From positions 26,655,029 to 26,719,028 of the forward strand of contig OX467083.1 of the NCBI GenBank assembly GCA_950106755.1: a stretch of DNA of 64,000 nucleotides. Direction: 5' to 3'. Both the position numbers and the translations under genes were made by a program. Each line of letters opens with the position of its first letter. The stretch's first letter is position 1. The notes beneath the pieces are model-generated. The model saw nothing but the letters and a program-made list of their open reading frames with translations, ran no database searches and had not been told where the DNA came from. This document shows positions 60,760 through 64,000 of the stretch, piece by piece. The stretch is from Climacium dendroides (Eukaryota; Streptophyta; Bryopsida; Hypnales; Climaciaceae).

Positions 60760-62219
60760 ATGGCGACCAGCGATGCCCCGCGGTTGACGTGCAGTTTGCA
60801 TCCTACGATCCCTTTGGTGCTGCACGACGCGCCACCCTACCTGACGCGCGACTTCGTGTGCGACTTGTGTTTTAAAATTGGGGAAGGGCCAACCTACCAC
60901 TGCAAGACGTGCAAGTATGACCTCCACCCTTCCTGCTGCACTCTCCAGCCCATGCTGCGCAGCTGCGCGCACGATCACCCGCTTACTCTCATGCCGTCGC
61001 ACCACCACTCCACCTCCCGGAAGAAGTGCGAGGGGTGCCAGCACCCGCTGACCAACAGCGAGTGGAGTTACCGCTGCGAACCTTGCGACTTCGACGTGCA
61101 CGCGCGCTGCGCCAAGCTGCGGGAGAAGATCGTCACGTCGTTTCACCCGTACCCTCTGAAGCTGCTCAAGAAGTCGCCGTACCCGCCGCGGCACTTGCAG
61201 TGCGATCTGTGCGGGGAACGCATGCCCACGTATGGGTGGGTGTACCACTGCACCAACTGCAAGTTCGATCTCCACCCCGAGTGCGCGCTGCTTCCCCGTG
61301 ACCCGCTCTGCTCCGCGCACCCGCACCGACTGTCCACCTGCGGGTACCGGACGTACCACGGAAAAAGCTACGTCTGCGATGTGTGTCTCGAGTTCGGAGG
61401 AGAACTCGGGTTTCGCTGCGACGTTTGCAACTTCAACATCCACCCGAAGTGCCTCAAATCGTGCTTCCTCCCGGCCTCCTCAGGTACAACCTCTCGCCAC
61501 TAAACCCCACCACTCATAAACTCTCCAGCTGCCGCATCTTTCTTTTCCAAGGATTTTGATCAAACTTATGGCTCCGTTCCATCATCCCGTGTGATCGATT
61601 CAAATTCCTTGGTGGAATTGTTTGTGTCCTTGCTTTTGTGAACGCTCGATGAATCCTTGCTTGTTTTGGAGTTTTTGTGAGCAAGCCAAGGTAGCATTTC
61701 GTTTCTGTCTTTTCTATCCAAATGCACAGATACACGAAATCCACTCGATCTTACCACCTGGGCTCCCCACTTTTGCCCTATGATATTGATTGACAGTGTG
61801 GCAAAGGCTCTCTAGTTATTGATAGTGTGGCAAGCGTGCAGAATTATCGTAGAACTCCAACTTAGAGGGCACACAAAAGAGTTTTGAGCGTATATGAGTG
61901 TCGTCTGATGATTTGCAGAAACCTAGAAATGCGACAATCTTGTCAGTGGGAGAGATTGTTTGCCATTGCCAGTTTTGGCCGTGAAACTTAACCCTTACTT
62001 GATTGTCTTGGGGGATTTCCAGAGAAGTTTGATTTCAATGAAACCCCCATCTAATTTTGCACCTAAAACATGAATCTTTTTAACATTTTCTGTGTATTGT
62101 GTGCAGGTGGTGTGGAGGGAGAAGGAGGGCCAGTGCACAGTTGTACCACCGTGCCTAAGTTCAAGCTCACCGCGTACGGTGTGCACATTCTCCGCAAAGA
62201 CGTGGATACGAAGAGGTGA
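60760..62219 (+). CDS. DC1-domain (cysteine/histidine-rich C1) protein
   Basis: Plant-type DC1 zinc-binding protein. Relatives are linked to signalling and defence, but no reaction can be assigned. Two exons, 60760-61483 and 62107-62219, join through a split Gly to give 278 aa. Four DC1 modules follow each other, each a HxxPL-like lead, CDLC/CEGC, then HCKTCKYDLHPSC-type blocks: FVCDLC with HCKTCKYDLHPSCC; KKCEGC with RCEPCDFDVHARC; LQCDLC with HCTNCKFDLHPEC; YVCDVC with RCDVCNFNIHPKC. The tail encoded by exon 2 is short and unique (ending HILRKDVDTKR). The chosen start is the first ATG; an in-frame GTG lies two codons earlier. Exon 1 is very GC-rich, unlike the surrounding AT-rich DNA. A 378-codon antisense frame (60307-61443) is taken as a composition shadow. 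Confidence 0.88.
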
Positions 62220-63524
62220 TTCGAAATCCCGGACTTGGTGATTATGCAGGAGGAGGAAGAACAAGTGAATATGCCACTCCCTGCCATTTGTTGTCGCATG
62301 TACAAATGTATGACCTAAAACAGACCATGCGTGGTCGCTCGATGGATTTGACGTCCCCGCAACCAACTAGAAGACGAAGCGCACAAACATTGAACGGGGG
62401 ACTTTCCATTGCAGAGTGCCGCTGATGCCGAGGTGAGCGAGCACATACTTGTGATTGATTTTTGGGGAAGCCGAGGAGTCCCGCGGAGTCGAGACGACGA
62501 CAGAGCTAGCCAAAGGAGTCTCATCATCCAAGTGTACATAGAAATGAGAGTGTAGGAAAAGTCACTTACATTCAGTGCTGGGGGATCAACCCCCATCACA
62601 TTAATTGTGTATCATCATCGTCACCCTGTGTGGGTGGCAATAAAATGGCCGGTGTGCAGATCTTGACTTTCCCCCCTTGTTCAATGTGTGCTCGGGCACT
62701 GACTGTGTTTTAGTCTCCGAGTCCTCCCAAATTCCAAAGCCGTCTCAGCCACAAGTTTTATCGCTATTGCTTCACGCGGAAGCAACACCACAGATCGCGG
62801 TTAGTGTTGGGAAATTCAAGGAGTCCTTTGTAGACAGTTTTTAAAGAAATGGGGACCCGTTCGGTGGTCCCGAGGCAAGAGTGGTGCGCCTACTGAGTAT
62901 GTAGGCCACTGGGCTGACGAAGCAGACGAATCTCGCATCTCTGAAAAGATAAGGCTGAGCAAGTGAGAACACTACAGTACTTCCATTGTTGCATGTCTAT
63001 CGTAGGGATTTTGTGCCTCCAGATTCTCTTGGTGCATAAGCTTGAGCTCATCCCACGTGGTAGGTACCAAAAGCTACTTGAAACAGACAAAACTGTGCTC
63101 TCTACAATGATTGTCAGACACTCGAGTCTTTTCTTTTTTGCAGTTGCCATCTTTAGTGCACAAGGATTGAATTCCTCACAACTGCCAAAGAAAGTTATGA
63201 TCGCGTGTGTGCAGGAAGATTGACCGTCCTGTGCTGTGCGTCGCGTGATTGTCATCCTGTGATCCCACTCACTCGAACCGAAGTGGTTAAGAGAGAGGTT
63301 TGCGGTTCGTCGGTTTGACATGATCATGGACTCCCTGTTTCAATTGTTTCGGGTGCTCATGAATCATGTGATGGATATCAACTATCGACTGGCTGAGAAA
63401 AGAGGATCTCAGGAAAGAGCAGTTACAGCCAAGTAACGGTATAGTCTGATCCTGTCGTTTCCCTTCGAGGGCATATTCCTGGAGCACCGAGAGAGGGCTG
63501 CTTTGGGAAAGCTCGTGGTTCAGG
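62220..63524. other. Region between the DC1 gene and a right-edge open frame
   Basis: The first few hundred bases are the 3' flank of the DC1 gene. Frames at 62963-63223 (plus) and 62890-63327 (minus) overlap without a motif. A 38-codon ATG frame at 63320-63436 could be an upstream ORF of whatever starts at 63525. No gene is firmly supported. Confidence 0.35.
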
Positions 63525-64000
63525 ATGGGCTATGAGGGACTGCAGCTGGGGACAGAAAATTCCAGTGTGAATGATAGAAATCTGCAAGGACGGACGAGGG
63601 CGGAGTCATTTCAAGGGAGGGGGAAGGGAGGGACAATAGCGACCACGAAGAAAAACAAAGCATGGGAAGAGGAGCACCTGCGCACCCTGCGAGATGTGCG
63701 GGTTCTGCTTTCACGAGGGCCTCCAGTGATACCAGCAGCAACAGCAACAGCAGAGTCTGAGGAGGGTGAAAACACGGAAGAGGAATGGCAGGAAAGACAA
63801 GGCGGGCTGAAGCAGAGAGAAACGTTGCAGCAATTCTCAAATTGGATCTGTGAGGAGAAAGCTTCGAAATCGCTGGGAGGTGGAAGAGGGGAAAGGTGTA
63901 AGGAGTTCGGAACATTCGTTGGGGGGTCGTTCAAAGGAAGTAATGGATCCGAAATGTGCAAAAAGATTTATGATCGTGAGAGAGAGAGATGTAAGGTTAC
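63525..64000 (+). CDS. Possible 5' part of an unknown gene, runs off the window
   Basis: From ATG 63525 the frame stays open for 158 codons to the window edge. The last in-frame stop upstream is at 63447. The product starts MGYEGLQLGTENSSV and is basic then acidic. It includes KNKAWEEEHLRTLRDVRVLL, an Ala/Thr patch (PAATATAESEEGENTEEEWQ) and CKEFGTFVGGSFKGSNG. No domain is recognised. The DNA strand is purine-rich, which lowers the chance of stops, so the open frame could be accidental. Competing minus frames (63520-63915, 63611-63961) are shorter and less protein-like. Confidence 0.4.
   Translation, partial: MGYEGLQLGTENSSVNDRNLQGRTRAESFQGRGKGGTIATTKKNKAWEEEHLRTLRDVRVLLSRGPPVIPAATATAESEEGENTEEEWQERQGGLKQRETLQQFSNWICEEKASKSLGGGRGERCKEFGTFVGGSFKGSNGSEMCKKIYDRERERCKV

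Noticed and set aside
60307..61443. 378-codon minus-strand frame opposite the DC1 exon
   Set aside because: It is antisense to a well-supported gene, has no known motif, and is explained by GC-rich codons on the other strand.

Overview
The window is nuclear DNA of a land plant. It carries spliced protein genes with GT-AG introns, and several products belong to plant families: a chloroplast ABC1 kinase, a DC1-domain protein, a LUL/LOG2-type RING ligase, and an AVT-type vacuolar amino-acid transporter. The genes sit in long AT-rich stretches full of decayed transposons. The wording of conserved proteins such as RPN11, and the odd transposon content, make me lean towards a seed-free plant (bryophyte, lycophyte or fern). 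That is an impression, not a proof.

Layout. 1-2.2 kb: 5' part of a LUL/LOG2-like RING E3 ligase (minus), divergent from a three-domain saposin-B protein (4.1-6.7 kb, plus). 6.7-14.2 kb: transposon remnants, namely a TTAA-flanked MITE split by a second long-inverted-repeat element, a CACTA-type mini-element with its target duplication, and pieces of a LINE in two orientations. 14.2-17.3 kb: AVT-type amino-acid transporter (minus). 17.3-38.6 kb: no intact gene that I can support. It holds a dead Tc1-type transposase with DD34E spacing, a complete 944-bp TTAA element with two relatives, a putative solo LTR, and two broken genes of unknown family (18.1 and 30.9 kb). 38.7-41.1 kb: RPN11, the proteasome lid deubiquitinase (minus), with two TTAA MITEs upstream. 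44.0-46.1 kb: ZIP metal transporter (plus). 49.4-55.4 kb: 13-exon chloroplast ABC1-like kinase (plus), with a TTAA MITE in intron 10 and another repeat in intron 2. 58.7-59.8 kb: tandem repeat arrays. 60.8-62.2 kb: GC-rich DC1 protein gene (plus). 63.5 kb to the window end: an open frame of unknown product that runs off the edge.

The intact genes have unrelated roles (ubiquitin ligation, proteasome, lysosome/vacuole-type lipid-binding protein, amino-acid and metal transport, plastoquinone metabolism). I see no operon-like or pathway cluster. All exon joins were read by eye from splice sites, reading phase and family conservation. Each of the six complete models keeps one open frame across every junction.

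The most unusual content is in the mobile DNA. Two families of elements are bounded by TTAA with ends starting CCC, the hallmark of piggyBac-type transposition. A Tc1-type (DD34E) transposase relic is also present, and its damage looks like cytosine-methylation decay.
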